Positions 52,123 through 61,991 are shown, numbered from the stretch's first letter. The stretch is DNA of 64,000 nucleotides from Flavobacterium sp. (GCF_024642105.1 NZ_JAHEBT010000005.1:1-64000); one strand, 5' to 3'. A program made the numbers and translations. The notes: generated from the sequence alone by a model not told the origin.

Positions 52123-54393
52123 TTATATATTCAAACTAGCTTTGAACATTCGGGCTTCTTCCCAACTGAATGTATCACCGTATTTTTCCATTAAGGCATT
52201 CAAGGATTCTTCTTTATAACCTTCAAATGCAGCAGCAAGTTGATCTAATTTATCCGAAGGAATAAGGTCTTCAATGGCCACCATCTCAGTTTGTATCAAA
52301 CGAACGAAATGACCGTAAATCGTTTGTTTAGTCAACATTCTAATTGAGGCGATTTCAGCAATTGAATTATTTTGTTTCCACAAATCAAATGTTTCTTCCA
52401 CCGTGGTTTTCTTGGTGGACGATTTTGTTTTCTTTTTAGGAAGATAGCGTTCTTCGTCTAAGTCGTCTTCAATCAAGTTGGTATTTACCTTTTTAAAGGT
52501 AGCTTGAATGGCGGCTACTTTTCGACTGACATACATTTTTATTTCAGGCGAAGTCAACTTTTCTTTCGAAATAGTTTCGCCCGACACAACAGTTTCTATC
52601 AAAAGTTTGGCCTTCATTAATCTCAAAACAGCTTTGGTTTGAAGCTCTTCTAAAAGCACCAATTCGTCAAAATACGCCTTGGCTTTTTTAAGTCGCTTCA
52701 CTTCTTCTAGTTTCCACAAAATCTCAAAAACCAACTCATCCATAGGATCCATAAAATAGGTATAGGCCGCCTGGATTCGTTCCGAAATGTGATTCAAATC
52801 AACCGTTTCTTGTCTAAAAAGCACATTCAATTGCTGAATGAATTTTTTAGCGGGCTCAACCACTTTGTCTATTCTTTCGGTTTGTTCCTTGGCCCAATAG
52901 GAATATTTGGCCTTAGAAGACACCTCCGATTTATCGTTATAACTATATTGATGGTTGCGCCATTCTTGAGCTAAATCAGCCCATTCAAAGGTTTGAACCA
53001 AATACTGATGGATAAAATTCTTCGTTTCAAAGTGCAATGCGTTTTCTAAATGCGTTTCCGAAGCTTTGTTCAACGAATAATCCATTACGTCCTGATCGTT
53101 AGAAATGCCATTCATTTGCAGTGGAGAAAGCAAAATAAGCCCTTTTAACGAACGCAAACGCGATAAAGCCACATACGCTTGTCCGGGTAGAAAAACTTGC
53201 GATACATCGAGTGCTGCTTTATCAAACGTTAGTCCTTGACTTTTATGGACCGTAATTGCCCACGCTAGTTTGATGGGGTAATGCACAAACGTGCCTAAGA
53301 CTTCTTCTTCGATTTCCTTGGTCGTATCGTTTACTTTGTAGCGGATGTTCTGCCATTCGTATTTTTCAACTTCAATCGTTTTGTTTTCTTCGGGAAAATG
53401 CACTAGAATTTCTTTGGTAGAAAGGGATTTAATCACGCCCATTTTTCCGTTGAAATATTTTTTGTCGAAAGACAAATCATTTTTAACAAACATAATTTGC
53501 GCCCCTTCTTTCAAACGCAATACTTCATCTACCGGATAAATTTTGTCTGGGAAATCACCCGTTATTTCTGGAGAATACAACCATTCTTTGCCCTCTAAAG
53601 CCTCCAAAGCTTCAGTGTTCATCGTATCTGCTTTGGCATTGTGAGTCGTCAAAGTAATATACCCTTTATTGGCCTTCAAATCAAAATTAGGCTGAACATA
53701 TTGATTTAAAGTGGCAATATCTTCTTTCGAAATTTGATTGTTGCGCAGGTTATTCAAAACCGAAATAAACGCATCATCCGTTTGGCGGAAGATTTTATCC
53801 AACTCAATATATAAGGGCGGATTTTGTTGCACCACCTGCGAATGAAAAAAGAATTTTCCTTTGTAATAGTTTTTCAAGGTGCGCCATTCGTCATCTCGAA
53901 TTACAGGAGGCAATTGCAATAAGTCACCAATAAACAAAACCTGAACGCCACCAAACGGACTGTTTTTTTTGCGTACCGTTTGCATCATAAAATCCATAGC
54001 ATCTAGTAAGTCAGCACGCAACATACTTACTTCGTCAATAATCAACAATTCCATATTTCGAATTACCGATTTTTTCAAACCGCTCATTTTAAAGTGGCGA
54101 CGTAAAGTAGCTTTGGTCTCAAACTTGGTGCTTTCTGAAAAATCAGGTGCAGAATTATCCGGAAGAAATCCGCCGAAAGGCAGTTGAAATAGGGAATGAA
54201 TAGTAACTCCGCCTGCGTTCAAAGCCGCAATTCCTGTAGGCGCGACTACAACCGTGTTTTTATGAGTCGTTTCAATAATTTCGCGAAGAAGTGTAGTTTT
54301 TCCGGTCCCGGCTTTACCGGTAAGAAAAACAGACCGTTGCGTCTGATTGATAAATCGTAAGGTGTAAGCGGCGGCTTCGGAAATGGTTTGCAT
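52123..54393 (-). CDS. PIF1/RecD-like helicase
   Basis: 756 residues from the ATG at 54393; the earlier in-frame start would overlap a terminator. Superfamily 1B motifs in order: Walker A FLTGKAGTGKTTLL (about 21-34), VVAPTGIAALNAGG, Walker B LLIIDEVSML, GDLLQLPPV, the UvrD/PIF1 C-terminal motif WAITVHKSQGLTFDKAALD, and VALSRLRSLKGL. The last 250 residues are helical and basic (PKKKTKSSTKKTT) and end in a winged-helix-like segment (TFDLWKQNNSIAEIASIR). It unwinds DNA 5' to 3', probably for replication or repair. Confidence 0.88.
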   Translation of the reverse strand: MQTISEAAAYTLRFINQTQRSVFLTGKAGTGKTTLLREIIETTHKNTVVVAPTGIAALNAGGVTIHSLFQLPFGGFLPDNSAPDFSESTKFETKATLRRHFKMSGLKKSVIRNMELLIIDEVSMLRADLLDAMDFMMQTVRKKNSPFGGVQVLFIGDLLQLPPVIRDDEWRTLKNYYKGKFFFHSQVVQQNPPLYIELDKIFRQTDDAFISVLNNLRNNQISKEDIATLNQYVQPNFDLKANKGYITLTTHNAKADTMNTEALEALEGKEWLYSPEITGDFPDKIYPVDEVLRLKEGAQIMFVKNDLSFDKKYFNGKMGVIKSLSTKEILVHFPEENKTIEVEKYEWQNIRYKVNDTTKEIEEEVLGTFVHYPIKLAWAITVHKSQGLTFDKAALDVSQVFLPGQAYVALSRLRSLKGLILLSPLQMNGISNDQDVMDYSLNKASETHLENALHFETKNFIHQYLVQTFEWADLAQEWRNHQYSYNDKSEVSSKAKYSYWAKEQTERIDKVVEPAKKFIQQLNVLFRQETVDLNHISERIQAAYTYFMDPMDELVFEILWKLEEVKRLKKAKAYFDELVLLEELQTKAVLRLMKAKLLIETVVSGETISKEKLTSPEIKMYVSRKVAAIQATFKKVNTNLIEDDLDEERYLPKKKTKSSTKKTTVEETFDLWKQNNSIAEIASIRMLTKQTIYGHFVRLIQTEMVAIEDLIPSDKLDQLAAAFEGYKEESLNALMEKYGDTFSWEEARMFKASLNI

Positions 54394-54461
54394 AGGGCGG
54401 ATAGATTTGAGAATGCTAAAATATTGAAAATAAAGATTGCCTGAGAAGTTTGATGCAAAAA

Positions 54462-54500
54462 AAAATGCCTTCAATCTAATTCAAGATGAAGGCATTTTTG
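54462..54500 (-). terminator. Terminator after the OmpH-like gene
   Basis: AAAATGCCTTCA and TGAAGGCATTTT pair. On the minus strand a run of nine T follows. It lies 16 bases after the stop codon of the OmpH-like gene and upstream of the helicase. Confidence 0.8.
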
Positions 54501-54515
54501 AGAAGTAAATTGCAT

Positions 54516-55079
54516 TTATTTTTTAGCTGGCGCTTTTTCTTCTTTAGCTCCACCTGCTTTGTATTTTTCGTTTAATGCTTTGATTAAATCTTTAGTGATA
54601 TCATATTGATCTTCGGCATATAAAACAGATGCTACATCACCCGTTCCAAAGATATATGAGTATCCTTTTTCTTTTCCGTAGGCTTTGATGAATTTTTTCA
54701 CACCAGAAACCAAAGAATCCATTTCTTTTCCGCTTTCTTGTTGCAATTGTTGAGACAATTGTTGTTGTGCATAACCCAATTGTTGCTCTCTTTTTTGTAA
54801 TTCAGCCCCTTTTTGTTGTGCCCAAGCCTGACCGTTAGCTTGTGCTTGCGCTTGAAAGTTTCCAGCTTCTTGTTTGAAACGATTTATTTCAGCTTCTAAC
54901 AATCTTCCTTTTTCCTCTGCTTGTGCTTTGTATTTTGCTTCAAGGTCTTTTGCCTCGGTGTATTCTTTCATTAATTCTGAAGTGTCAACATAAGCGGTTT
55001 TAACTTCTTTAACTTCTGCTTTTTTGTCACAAGCAATAACTGAAATTGAAAGTGCAATAATTACTAATACTTTTTTCAT
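54516..55079 (-). CDS. OmpH/Skp-family periplasmic chaperone-like lipoprotein
   Basis: 187 residues. A lipoprotein signal ends ISVIAC (Cys17). The middle is a long coiled coil (about 35-125, rich in Gln/Glu/Lys/Ala, ELQKREQQLGYAQQQLSQQLQQ), flanked by short strands TAYVDTSELM and YSYIFGTGDVASVLYAEDQYDITKDLI, the Skp jellyfish fold. Skp proteins guide outer-membrane proteins through the periplasm. A promoter lies just upstream (55112-55140). Confidence 0.9.
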   Translation of the reverse strand: MKKVLVIIALSISVIACDKKAEVKEVKTAYVDTSELMKEYTEAKDLEAKYKAQAEEKGRLLEAEINRFKQEAGNFQAQAQANGQAWAQQKGAELQKREQQLGYAQQQLSQQLQQESGKEMDSLVSGVKKFIKAYGKEKGYSYIFGTGDVASVLYAEDQYDITKDLIKALNEKYKAGGAKEEKAPAKK

Positions 55080-55111
55080 TTTGTGAATTTGTAAATTTTA
55101 AGTGTATCAGA

Positions 55112-55140
55112 CAAAAATATAAAAAAATAGATAGCCTCAA
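55112..55140 (-). promoter_or_regulatory. Promoter of the OmpH-like gene
   Basis: On the minus strand TTG (55140-55138), 18 bases, TATTTTTG (55119-55112), a good Bacteroidota match. The ATG follows 32 bases later. Confidence 0.55.
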
Positions 55141-55290
55141 CAAAAACTTAGAAAAATGCTGTATTATTTGGTACATCAATTTTTATTATACCAATCATTC
55201 TTGTCATAAGTCAAAGCTATTAAAATTGGATTCGTATTAATCGTTTTAAAAAACGTTCTTAAAAAAGATAATGCAAACCTCTTTTTAATA

Positions 55291-55318
55291 AAAAAAGCGC
55301 CTTAAAAGCGCTTTAAAT
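55291..55318 (-). terminator. Terminator after the methyltransferase gene
   Basis: AAAGCGC, loop of seven, GCGCTTT followed by TTTTATT on the minus strand, 10 bases after the stop codon. Confidence 0.7.
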
Positions 55319-55323
55319 AGATT

Positions 55324-56172
55324 TTACCAGTTTTTAAGCACATAAATGTGTGAGGAATACTCCAAATCAGAGTGTGCTTTGATGTTAGACCATAATCCGA
55401 TGAAAAATGCTTTTATAAAATTCATTCTTCCTGTTTTGTATTTTTCGGATAATAAGCTCACATAAAACGAATCGAACTTCATCGGAAGAATTTTGACTAA
55501 TTCCATTTGCTCTTTCTGAAATAATTTTTGGATCGCTATTTTAGAAAAATGCCAAAAGTGAATCGGCACATCATAAGCCGCCCAAAATTTTCCATAATGT
55601 TGTGCATCGAAAGATTTGAAATTAGGAACTGCAATAATTAAAGAGCCAGTTGGTTTTAACAATCGCTTCAATTCTTTTATTTGGTGATCCAAATCGGGAA
55701 CGTGTTCTAATACGTGCCACATTGTAATCACATCAAACGAACGATCTTCTAATTGAGCAATCGCTTCTACAAAAGAAACGCCTTTGTTAATGGCAATTTG
55801 TTTTGCTTTGTCGCTAGGTTCTACACCGGTGGTTTGCCAACCATCTTGTTGAGCTACCGAAAGAAACTCTCCTGTACCTGCTCCAATATCAAGAATTCGT
55901 CCTTTATTGGGTTGCAACGAATTGATTAAATTCAGTTTATTTTTTAAAGCAATCGATTTTACAAAATGATAGGCTTTTTCAAACAAGGAACGTTTGCTGT
56001 CTGTGTGCGAAATATAATCGGCACTTTCATAATACTTTCCAAGCACATCTAAACTAGGTTGTGGATGCGTAATCAACATGTCCAACTCTTCGTCTTGATA
56101 TAGGTCAAAAACTTCTTTGGAAACAGAATAATCAGTAACAGTAAGAAAATGTTTTTTGTTTGAAATATTCAT
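55324..56172 (-). CDS. Class I SAM-dependent methyltransferase
   Basis: 282 residues. The SAM-binding motif I is RILDIGAGTGEFL (about 90-102), the later motifs are VEPSDKAKQIA and FDVITMWHVLEHVPD (about 146-160), of the Methyltransf_23 type. The residues before the fold (LDMLITHPQPSLDVLGKYYESADYISH) are a pattern of sugar- or lipid-modifying C-methyltransferases, without the zinc-site cysteines of those enzymes. Substrate unknown. It follows mnmG in the same direction. Confidence 0.82.
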   Translation of the reverse strand: MNISNKKHFLTVTDYSVSKEVFDLYQDEELDMLITHPQPSLDVLGKYYESADYISHTDSKRSLFEKAYHFVKSIALKNKLNLINSLQPNKGRILDIGAGTGEFLSVAQQDGWQTTGVEPSDKAKQIAINKGVSFVEAIAQLEDRSFDVITMWHVLEHVPDLDHQIKELKRLLKPTGSLIIAVPNFKSFDAQHYGKFWAAYDVPIHFWHFSKIAIQKLFQKEQMELVKILPMKFDSFYVSLLSEKYKTGRMNFIKAFFIGLWSNIKAHSDLEYSSHIYVLKNW

Positions 56173-56225
56173 TGTAAATTATATTCTTTTATTTAAATCC
56201 TTTTAAAAACAAGCCTTCACGACGT

Positions 56226-56241
56226 AGTTTCACGTGGAACA
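56226..56241. promoter_or_regulatory. parS-like site 1
   Basis: AGTTTCACGTGGAACA matches the near-universal ParB-binding consensus TGTTTCACGTGAAACA except for two bases. It lies just after the mnmG stop codon. Two further copies are at 58170 and 58217. Confidence 0.75.
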
Positions 56242-56243
56242 AT

Positions 56244-58115
56244 TTATCTTCCCATATAAATCAGTAAAACCGAAACATCGCTCGGTGACACACCGCTTAT
56301 TCTAGAAGCTTGTGCTATTGTAGCCGGTTTAATTTTACTTAACTTTTGTTTCGCCTCAATTGACATTGATTTGATTTTGTTATAATCAAAATCCTCCGGA
56401 ATTTTAACCTCTTCCAAACGCGTTAATTTATCTGCGTTGTTTCTTTCCTTTTCAATATAACCCGAATACTTTACTTGAATTTCGGCTTGTTCCAAAATCT
56501 CTTGATCTAGATTGTTTTCTTCAATATACGTCTTAACTTTTTCAAATTGCAACATGTCTTCTAAATCAATTTGAGGACGCGAAAATATTTTAAACATCTT
56601 ATCGCCTTGCGAAATTGGTGCTGTTTCTTTTGCTTCTAAAATCGGGTTCGTTTCTGCCACAGAAACGCTTGTTTCTTTGAAAAAATTCACCATTTTCTCT
56701 GATTCGTTTAACTTAAATTCCATTCGGCGCAAACGTGCTTCAGAAGCCAAACCAATTTCATACGACATAGGCGTCAATCTAAAATCGGCATTATCTTGAC
56801 GCAACAAGGTTCTATATTCAGCACGAGAAGTAAACATTCGGTACGGCTCTTCCGTTCCTTTGGTAATCAAATCATCAATTAAAACACCTATATAGGCTTC
56901 GTCTCTTTTTAAAATTAACGGCGCTTTTTCATGTACTTTTAAGTGGGCATTAATTCCCGCCATTAATCCTTGAGAAGCAGCTTCTTCATATCCTGTTGTT
57001 CCGTTAATTTGACCCGCAAAATACAAGCCTTCAACCAACTTGGTTTCTAAGGTATGTTTCAATTGTGTAGGCGGAAAATAATCGTATTCAATAGCATATC
57101 CAGGTCGCAAAAATTTCACTTTTTCAAATCCCGCTACCGAACTCAATGCTTTAAATTGAATGTCTTCTGGCAAAGAAGTAGAGAAGCCATTTACATACAC
57201 TTCACAAGTTTTCCAACCTTCAGGCTCCACAAATAATTGATGTCTTTCTTTATCCGCAAAACGATTGATTTTATCTTCAATTGAAGGGCAATATCTTGGC
57301 CCCAAACTTTTAATTCGGCCATTAAACATTGGAGAACGATCAAAACCTTCTCTTAAAATATCGTGAACTTCTAATGAAGTATAAGTCATATGACACGATC
57401 TTTGATGAATCAATGAAGACGTTACATCAGAATATGAAAACTTATCGGGTTTAGCATCCCCTTTTTCTTCGTTCATTTTAGAATAATCCAATGAGCGTCC
57501 GTCCACTCGTGGAGGCGTTCCTGTTTTCATTCTTCCCGCTTGAAAACCCGCATTAACTAAATCTTCTGTAATTCCGTACGCTGCACTCTCTCCTGCTCTA
57601 CCGCCACCAAATTGTTTTTCTCCAATATGAATTAATCCATTCAAAAAAGTACCGTTGGTCAACACCACTGATTTGGATTTTATTTCCACTCCAAGAGCTG
57701 TTTTAATCCCTTTTATTTTCCCGTTTTCAATAATCAAACCACTCACCATTTCCTGATAAAAATCAAGATTGGGAGTCGCCTCCAACATCATTCTCCACTC
57801 TTCAGAAAAACGCATTCTATCACTCTGTACTCGTGGCGACCACATGGCAGGACCTTTGGATTTATTCAACATTTTAAATTGAATTGCGGTTCTGTCCGAC
57901 ACTATTCCAGAGTAACCACCCAAAGCATCAATCTCGCGTACAATTTGTCCTTTTGCAATTCCACCCATGGCAGGATTACAAGACATTTGCGCAATGTTTT
58001 GCAAACTCATTGTCACCAACAATGTTGTTGAACCTAAATTAGCGGCAGCGGCAGCAGCTTCACAGCCTGCGTGACCCGCACCCACAACAATTACATCATA
58101 CTCGTTTAGAAACAT
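56244..58115 (-). CDS. mnmG: tRNA modification enzyme MnmG (GidA)
   Basis: 623 residues. FAD-binding GAGHAGCEAA (about 12-21), the family signature GGGRAGESAAYGIT, and the second signature GLYFAGQINGTTGYEEAASQG are present, ending in the C-terminal helical domain (SRISGVSPSDVSVLLIYMGR). With MnmE it places the carboxymethylaminomethyl (or related) group on wobble uridine U34 of certain tRNAs. In many bacteria mnmG sits near the replication origin; here parS sites flank it. Confidence 0.96.
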   Translation of the reverse strand: MFLNEYDVIVVGAGHAGCEAAAAAANLGSTTLLVTMSLQNIAQMSCNPAMGGIAKGQIVREIDALGGYSGIVSDRTAIQFKMLNKSKGPAMWSPRVQSDRMRFSEEWRMMLEATPNLDFYQEMVSGLIIENGKIKGIKTALGVEIKSKSVVLTNGTFLNGLIHIGEKQFGGGRAGESAAYGITEDLVNAGFQAGRMKTGTPPRVDGRSLDYSKMNEEKGDAKPDKFSYSDVTSSLIHQRSCHMTYTSLEVHDILREGFDRSPMFNGRIKSLGPRYCPSIEDKINRFADKERHQLFVEPEGWKTCEVYVNGFSTSLPEDIQFKALSSVAGFEKVKFLRPGYAIEYDYFPPTQLKHTLETKLVEGLYFAGQINGTTGYEEAASQGLMAGINAHLKVHEKAPLILKRDEAYIGVLIDDLITKGTEEPYRMFTSRAEYRTLLRQDNADFRLTPMSYEIGLASEARLRRMEFKLNESEKMVNFFKETSVSVAETNPILEAKETAPISQGDKMFKIFSRPQIDLEDMLQFEKVKTYIEENNLDQEILEQAEIQVKYSGYIEKERNNADKLTRLEEVKIPEDFDYNKIKSMSIEAKQKLSKIKPATIAQASRISGVSPSDVSVLLIYMGR

Positions 58116-58169
58116 TTTTTATTGATTTAATCCTATTGATTGGATTGTGATTTGAATATATTTTGCAGA

Positions 58170-58185
58170 TGTTCCACGTGAAACA
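58170..58185. promoter_or_regulatory. parS-like site 2
   Basis: TGTTCCACGTGAAACA, one base from the consensus TGTTTCACGTGAAACA. It lies between ybeY and mnmG. Confidence 0.85.
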
Positions 58186-58212
58186 TCTTGATTTTAATTT
58201 ATGCCTTACTAG

Positions 58213-58632
58213 CTATTGTTCCACGTGAAACATTGCTAATTTTTCATCTTCTTTAGAGCGCATTACTTGCTCATCCGCTTCTGTTTTGTCTTTGTATCCA
58301 CAGTAGTGTAACACTCCGTGAACCAACACGCGTTTTAACTCCTCTTCAAACGAAACCTTAAAATCATTGGCGTTGTCTTGTACTCTTTCTACTGAAACAA
58401 AAATATCACCATTTAGTTCGTTACCCATCGAATAATCAAAACTAATGATGTCGGTTAACGTATCGTGGTTTAAGTATTCTAAATTAATTTTTAAAAGATA
58501 TTCGTCGTCACAAAAGATATAATTAATCTCCCCTTCCTTCTTGTCTTCTGAAATAATTACTTGAGACAACCAAGAAGAAATCACGTCTTCGTTCTCTAAA
58601 GTAAAGTTGGTTTCGTAATTGAAATCGATCAT
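58213..58632 (-). CDS. ybeY: Endoribonuclease YbeY (rRNA maturation)
   Basis: 139 residues. The metal-binding region is HGVLHYCGYKDKTEADEQVM (about 110-129): the first two histidines are present, but the third (GYDH in most bacteria) is replaced by GYKD, as I recall for other Bacteroidota. YbeY acts in 16S rRNA 3'-end processing and ribosome quality control. The last codons (MFHVEQ) are encoded by the parS-like site at 58217-58232. Its start overlaps the DUF4175 stop codon by 4 bases. Confidence 0.93.
   Translation of the reverse strand: MIDFNYETNFTLENEDVISSWLSQVIISEDKKEGEINYIFCDDEYLLKINLEYLNHDTLTDIISFDYSMGNELNGDIFVSVERVQDNANDFKVSFEEELKRVLVHGVLHYCGYKDKTEADEQVMRSKEDEKLAMFHVEQ
58217..58232. 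promoter_or_regulatory. parS-like site 3, inside the end of ybeY
   Basis: TGTTCCACGTGAAACA, identical to site 2, 47 bases away. It encodes the C-terminal MFHVEQ of YbeY on the minus strand. Confidence 0.85.
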
Positions 58633-61600
58633 TTTTTATTAAAATAATTTTGAACCTTTTCATTAAAATTCGAGCGCAAAGGTAAGGATTGTCTATTTAA
58701 TATCTCAATGCTATTCAAATATTCTAACAAAGGCTTAGGTAAAGCATTAGCCAAATTTGAAAATTGTTTTTTATTGCTTTCTGATTCTCTTTTATTTTCT
58801 TCTCCTTGTTGTTGCAGCGCTGTTTTTAATTTTAACAATTCTTGTTGAATGTTGATTGCTTTTTGAACCGTTTCATTCTTAAAACCTTTATTTAATAATT
58901 GCTTTTCCAACTGTTTCATTTGATCTAAAGCAGACTGTCCTTTACTTCCAATCCCTTGCTTTTCTAATTCGTTTTCCAGCGCTTCTCGAAGTTTGCGTTG
59001 CTCTTTATAAAGTTGCATTATCACCTCTGCATCGCCTTCGCCTTGTTCTCCACTTTGACCGTTCTTTTGTGACTTGCCAGATTTACCTTGCTGTCCATTC
59101 TCTTTCATTCCTTGCTTCATTTGTTCGCCCAAGCCTTGTTGCTTTTTAATAATGTCGGGCAATTGCATTCCTTGTCCTTGTCCAGGTTTTGGTTTTCCGC
59201 TGCTCATTCCAGATAAAGATAGTTGCATATTGAACAACATATCGCTCAATCTATCCGCTAATTTATTGGCATCCGAAACGGCATATTGTTGGTGCGAAAT
59301 CCCTTTAGTAAACTGAGAATTGGTTAGGGTTTCAATGGCGCTATTAATGTTGTATTCGACATTACCCACCTGCTTGGTAATCTCTTCGGCAATTTTAGGA
59401 TTGCGCAAAGACATCGCAAATAAACTGTCGTCAACGTGTTTGAATTGTTGTTTTAGATTCTGTTGAATTTTTATATTTTTATTAAACGAAGGTGAAGCTG
59501 ATTTCGTCGCTTTAAATTGTTTCATCACCTCTTCTTGGGCGTTAGAAAAAGCCAAAAGATTATCTGTAATTTGACGCAACATTTTCACGTCTTCTTGCAA
59601 TTGTTCCATTTCAGAAGACTCCATACTCTCTTGCATTTTTTGAGACATTTCTTTCATTTTATTGGCGGCTGATTTTTGCTTAGATTGTGCTTTTGGAGTG
59701 TTATTTTGCTGCAATTCGTCCAACGCTTTTTTTAAATCATCGTCAATACTTTTTTCTTTAGCTTCTTGTTTGGGTAAATCCAATGGGGCTTTTAATTCGG
59801 TATTGTCTTTTTGAAGTTCCTTCAGCTCTTGTTGAATCTTATCAAAAGACGCATTAATACTTTCTTGCTTGTCGGATTTATTTTCTTTTCCTTTGTTAGA
59901 CAATTGTTCTTGCTTGTCTGAAAGTTGATCTAATTTAGCCGCTAATTGTTGGGCTTTTTTCTCTACATAAAATCGCTTGGTGAGCTCCACCAATTGCGCC
60001 AAATTTTTAGTTTGATTTTTACTTTGCTGTTTGTAATTGTCTAATTTTTGAAGCAACTCCTCTGCTCCGATTTTGTCATTTAGTTTTTGAAGTTCGTCTA
60101 ACAACTTTTTATTTTTATCTGACTCTTGAGTAGCTTTTTCGAGACGTTTTACCAAGTCTTCTTTCAAAGGATCTTTTTGTTCCGACTTAAAATTTTCTAA
60201 ATTGGCTTTCATCTTCTCGGCAAATTCCTGCATCATTTGTTCTTGGAGTTTTTGACGCTTTAAGAAATCCGTTACTTTTTGTTGCTCTTTGAATTCGAAC
60301 TCATTCTTCTCTTTTCCTAATTTTTTTAATTTATCTAAATCAGCCAATTGCTTTTCCTGAGCTTTTAATGACTTTTCTAATCCATTGCTGTTTTCGTTTT
60401 GCTGCTGCAAGGATTGTTCTTCTTTCTCTTCGGCTGTAGCCAGACGAGAAGAAAAAACAGACGATTGAGTTCGTTTGAAATGATGTATCGCATCATTATC
60501 AAAAACTTCAAAATAGTACTCGTAAACAATCCCTGATAGAACCGGTAAATTAGTTGGAAACGAAAATATAAATTGGTCAAAAGCCGCTGGTTTAATTGCA
60601 ATTGTTCCACGTTTAGCATTGGCGGGTTTGTCTTTTGGATAATACACTACTTGAAGTCGAGACAACCCATAATCATCCGAAATTTGACCTACACAATAAT
60701 TGGTTCCCAACTTCAAACTATCTGGAGCATGACCGACTTGAATGGCAGGGAACTGGTCTTTTACCACGGCAAGTTGATAATATAATTTTTCGTGCTGTTT
60801 TGCATTAGCATTGGAACTACTAATTTGATACTCTGTGTTTTGAAGAATAGTTTTAGCCAAAATAAATTGATTCCCTTTTTTGGCAAAAGAAACAGCAGTT
60901 TCAGCACTTTTCCAATTCATTTTTTGAGTGGCTTGGGTAGTAATTTTCCATACTACTTGCGTTCCTTCAGGAATTATAGCATTACCTGTTCCTTGAAGGG
61001 TTTCGGGTTTCTTTTTCAAATACGATGGAAACCGCAATTGCATTTCAAAATTGGTTATCGAAGGCACTGCAATTACTTGTAATTGATACTCATTGGAACT
61101 GATTTCATTCGCTTCCAAATGAAAAGTCAAATCTTGCTTAGGATGGGTAATTGTAAATTGGAATTCGCCAGGACGAACGGTTTCCATATAATAACTTTCG
61201 TTATTGAAAAAAATCATTATTTTCTCAGGAACCACTTTTCCTTCGGTATGTACACGAATTGTAAAATCTTTATTTTCCTCGGTGGTTAAAGTAGTGTTGA
61301 GGATTTGAAATTGGAATGGTGCTGGCGGAGCAAACGCTGTAGAATAATGCACGACTCTGTCAAGGCTTTGAGTAAGAATAGTGCCGTTGCCTGTTGCATA
61401 AAAAATCAAAATGAAAACCAAGGGCGCTACTACCCAAGGCAAATACTTCCTATTAGCCGTAAAATTAACTGCGTTACTAAAAGGAATAGGTTGTAACTCG
61501 ATTGATTTTTGTTGAATCGACGCCAATAACAATTCCGATTGCGCTGCATTTTGTGCCAACTGAAGAAAGTTAGTCAACTTATCTCCTACTTCGTTAAAAT

Positions 61601-61898
61601 GGCTCCCAATAATGTCAGAAGCTTGTTGATAGTCGATTCCCTTTTGTAGTTTAACCAACTTTAAAATGGGGAACAAAATCAGCCGAATCAACAAAACCAA
61701 TTCAACCAAAATAAACACCCAAAACAAAACGGTGCGTGCATTTGGCTTCAGCCAAAGAAAATATTCAATACTCAAAGTGAAAAGAAAATACAGCAGCCCT
61801 AAACCGAAAAAGAAGATGATTCCCTTTATCAATTCATTGGTGTAAAACTTCCGAATGAAAGCTTCTAATTTTCGATATATGATTCCTTCAGTTGACAA
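58629..61898 (-). CDS. Large DUF4175 membrane protein
   Basis: 1089 residues. Three membrane helices near the N-terminus (about 20-42, 52-74 and 150-170) precede an extracytoplasmic beta-rich part (about 190-480). From about 500 on it is a very long Gln/Lys/Glu-rich coiled coil (LEKSLKAQEKQLADLDKLKKLG ...), with a Gly/Gln-rich stretch (GMSSGKPKPGQGQGMQ) near 920. Bacteroidota DUF4175 proteins share this layout; the function is unknown to me. No ATG exists before the first helix, and translation seems to start at the TTG at 61898 (MSTEGIIYRKLEAF fits family starts). Coupled to ybeY by ATGA. Confidence 0.82.
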   Translation of the reverse strand: MSTEGIIYRKLEAFIRKFYTNELIKGIIFFFGLGLLYFLFTLSIEYFLWLKPNARTVLFWVFILVELVLLIRLILFPILKLVKLQKGIDYQQASDIIGSHFNEVGDKLTNFLQLAQNAAQSELLLASIQQKSIELQPIPFSNAVNFTANRKYLPWVVAPLVFILIFYATGNGTILTQSLDRVVHYSTAFAPPAPFQFQILNTTLTTEENKDFTIRVHTEGKVVPEKIMIFFNNESYYMETVRPGEFQFTITHPKQDLTFHLEANEISSNEYQLQVIAVPSITNFEMQLRFPSYLKKKPETLQGTGNAIIPEGTQVVWKITTQATQKMNWKSAETAVSFAKKGNQFILAKTILQNTEYQISSSNANAKQHEKLYYQLAVVKDQFPAIQVGHAPDSLKLGTNYCVGQISDDYGLSRLQVVYYPKDKPANAKRGTIAIKPAAFDQFIFSFPTNLPVLSGIVYEYYFEVFDNDAIHHFKRTQSSVFSSRLATAEEKEEQSLQQQNENSNGLEKSLKAQEKQLADLDKLKKLGKEKNEFEFKEQQKVTDFLKRQKLQEQMMQEFAEKMKANLENFKSEQKDPLKEDLVKRLEKATQESDKNKKLLDELQKLNDKIGAEELLQKLDNYKQQSKNQTKNLAQLVELTKRFYVEKKAQQLAAKLDQLSDKQEQLSNKGKENKSDKQESINASFDKIQQELKELQKDNTELKAPLDLPKQEAKEKSIDDDLKKALDELQQNNTPKAQSKQKSAANKMKEMSQKMQESMESSEMEQLQEDVKMLRQITDNLLAFSNAQEEVMKQFKATKSASPSFNKNIKIQQNLKQQFKHVDDSLFAMSLRNPKIAEEITKQVGNVEYNINSAIETLTNSQFTKGISHQQYAVSDANKLADRLSDMLFNMQLSLSGMSSGKPKPGQGQGMQLPDIIKKQQGLGEQMKQGMKENGQQGKSGKSQKNGQSGEQGEGDAEVIMQLYKEQRKLREALENELEKQGIGSKGQSALDQMKQLEKQLLNKGFKNETVQKAINIQQELLKLKTALQQQGEENKRESESNKKQFSNLANALPKPLLEYLNSIEILNRQSLPLRSNFNEKVQNYFNKK

Positions 61899-61991
61899 AT
61901 ACGTCGGCTTTATTTTTAACCAATAAAAGTAACAATTTATAAGAATACACCACTGTTAAAAAATCAATCAAAATATCAAGTAATTTGAAGC

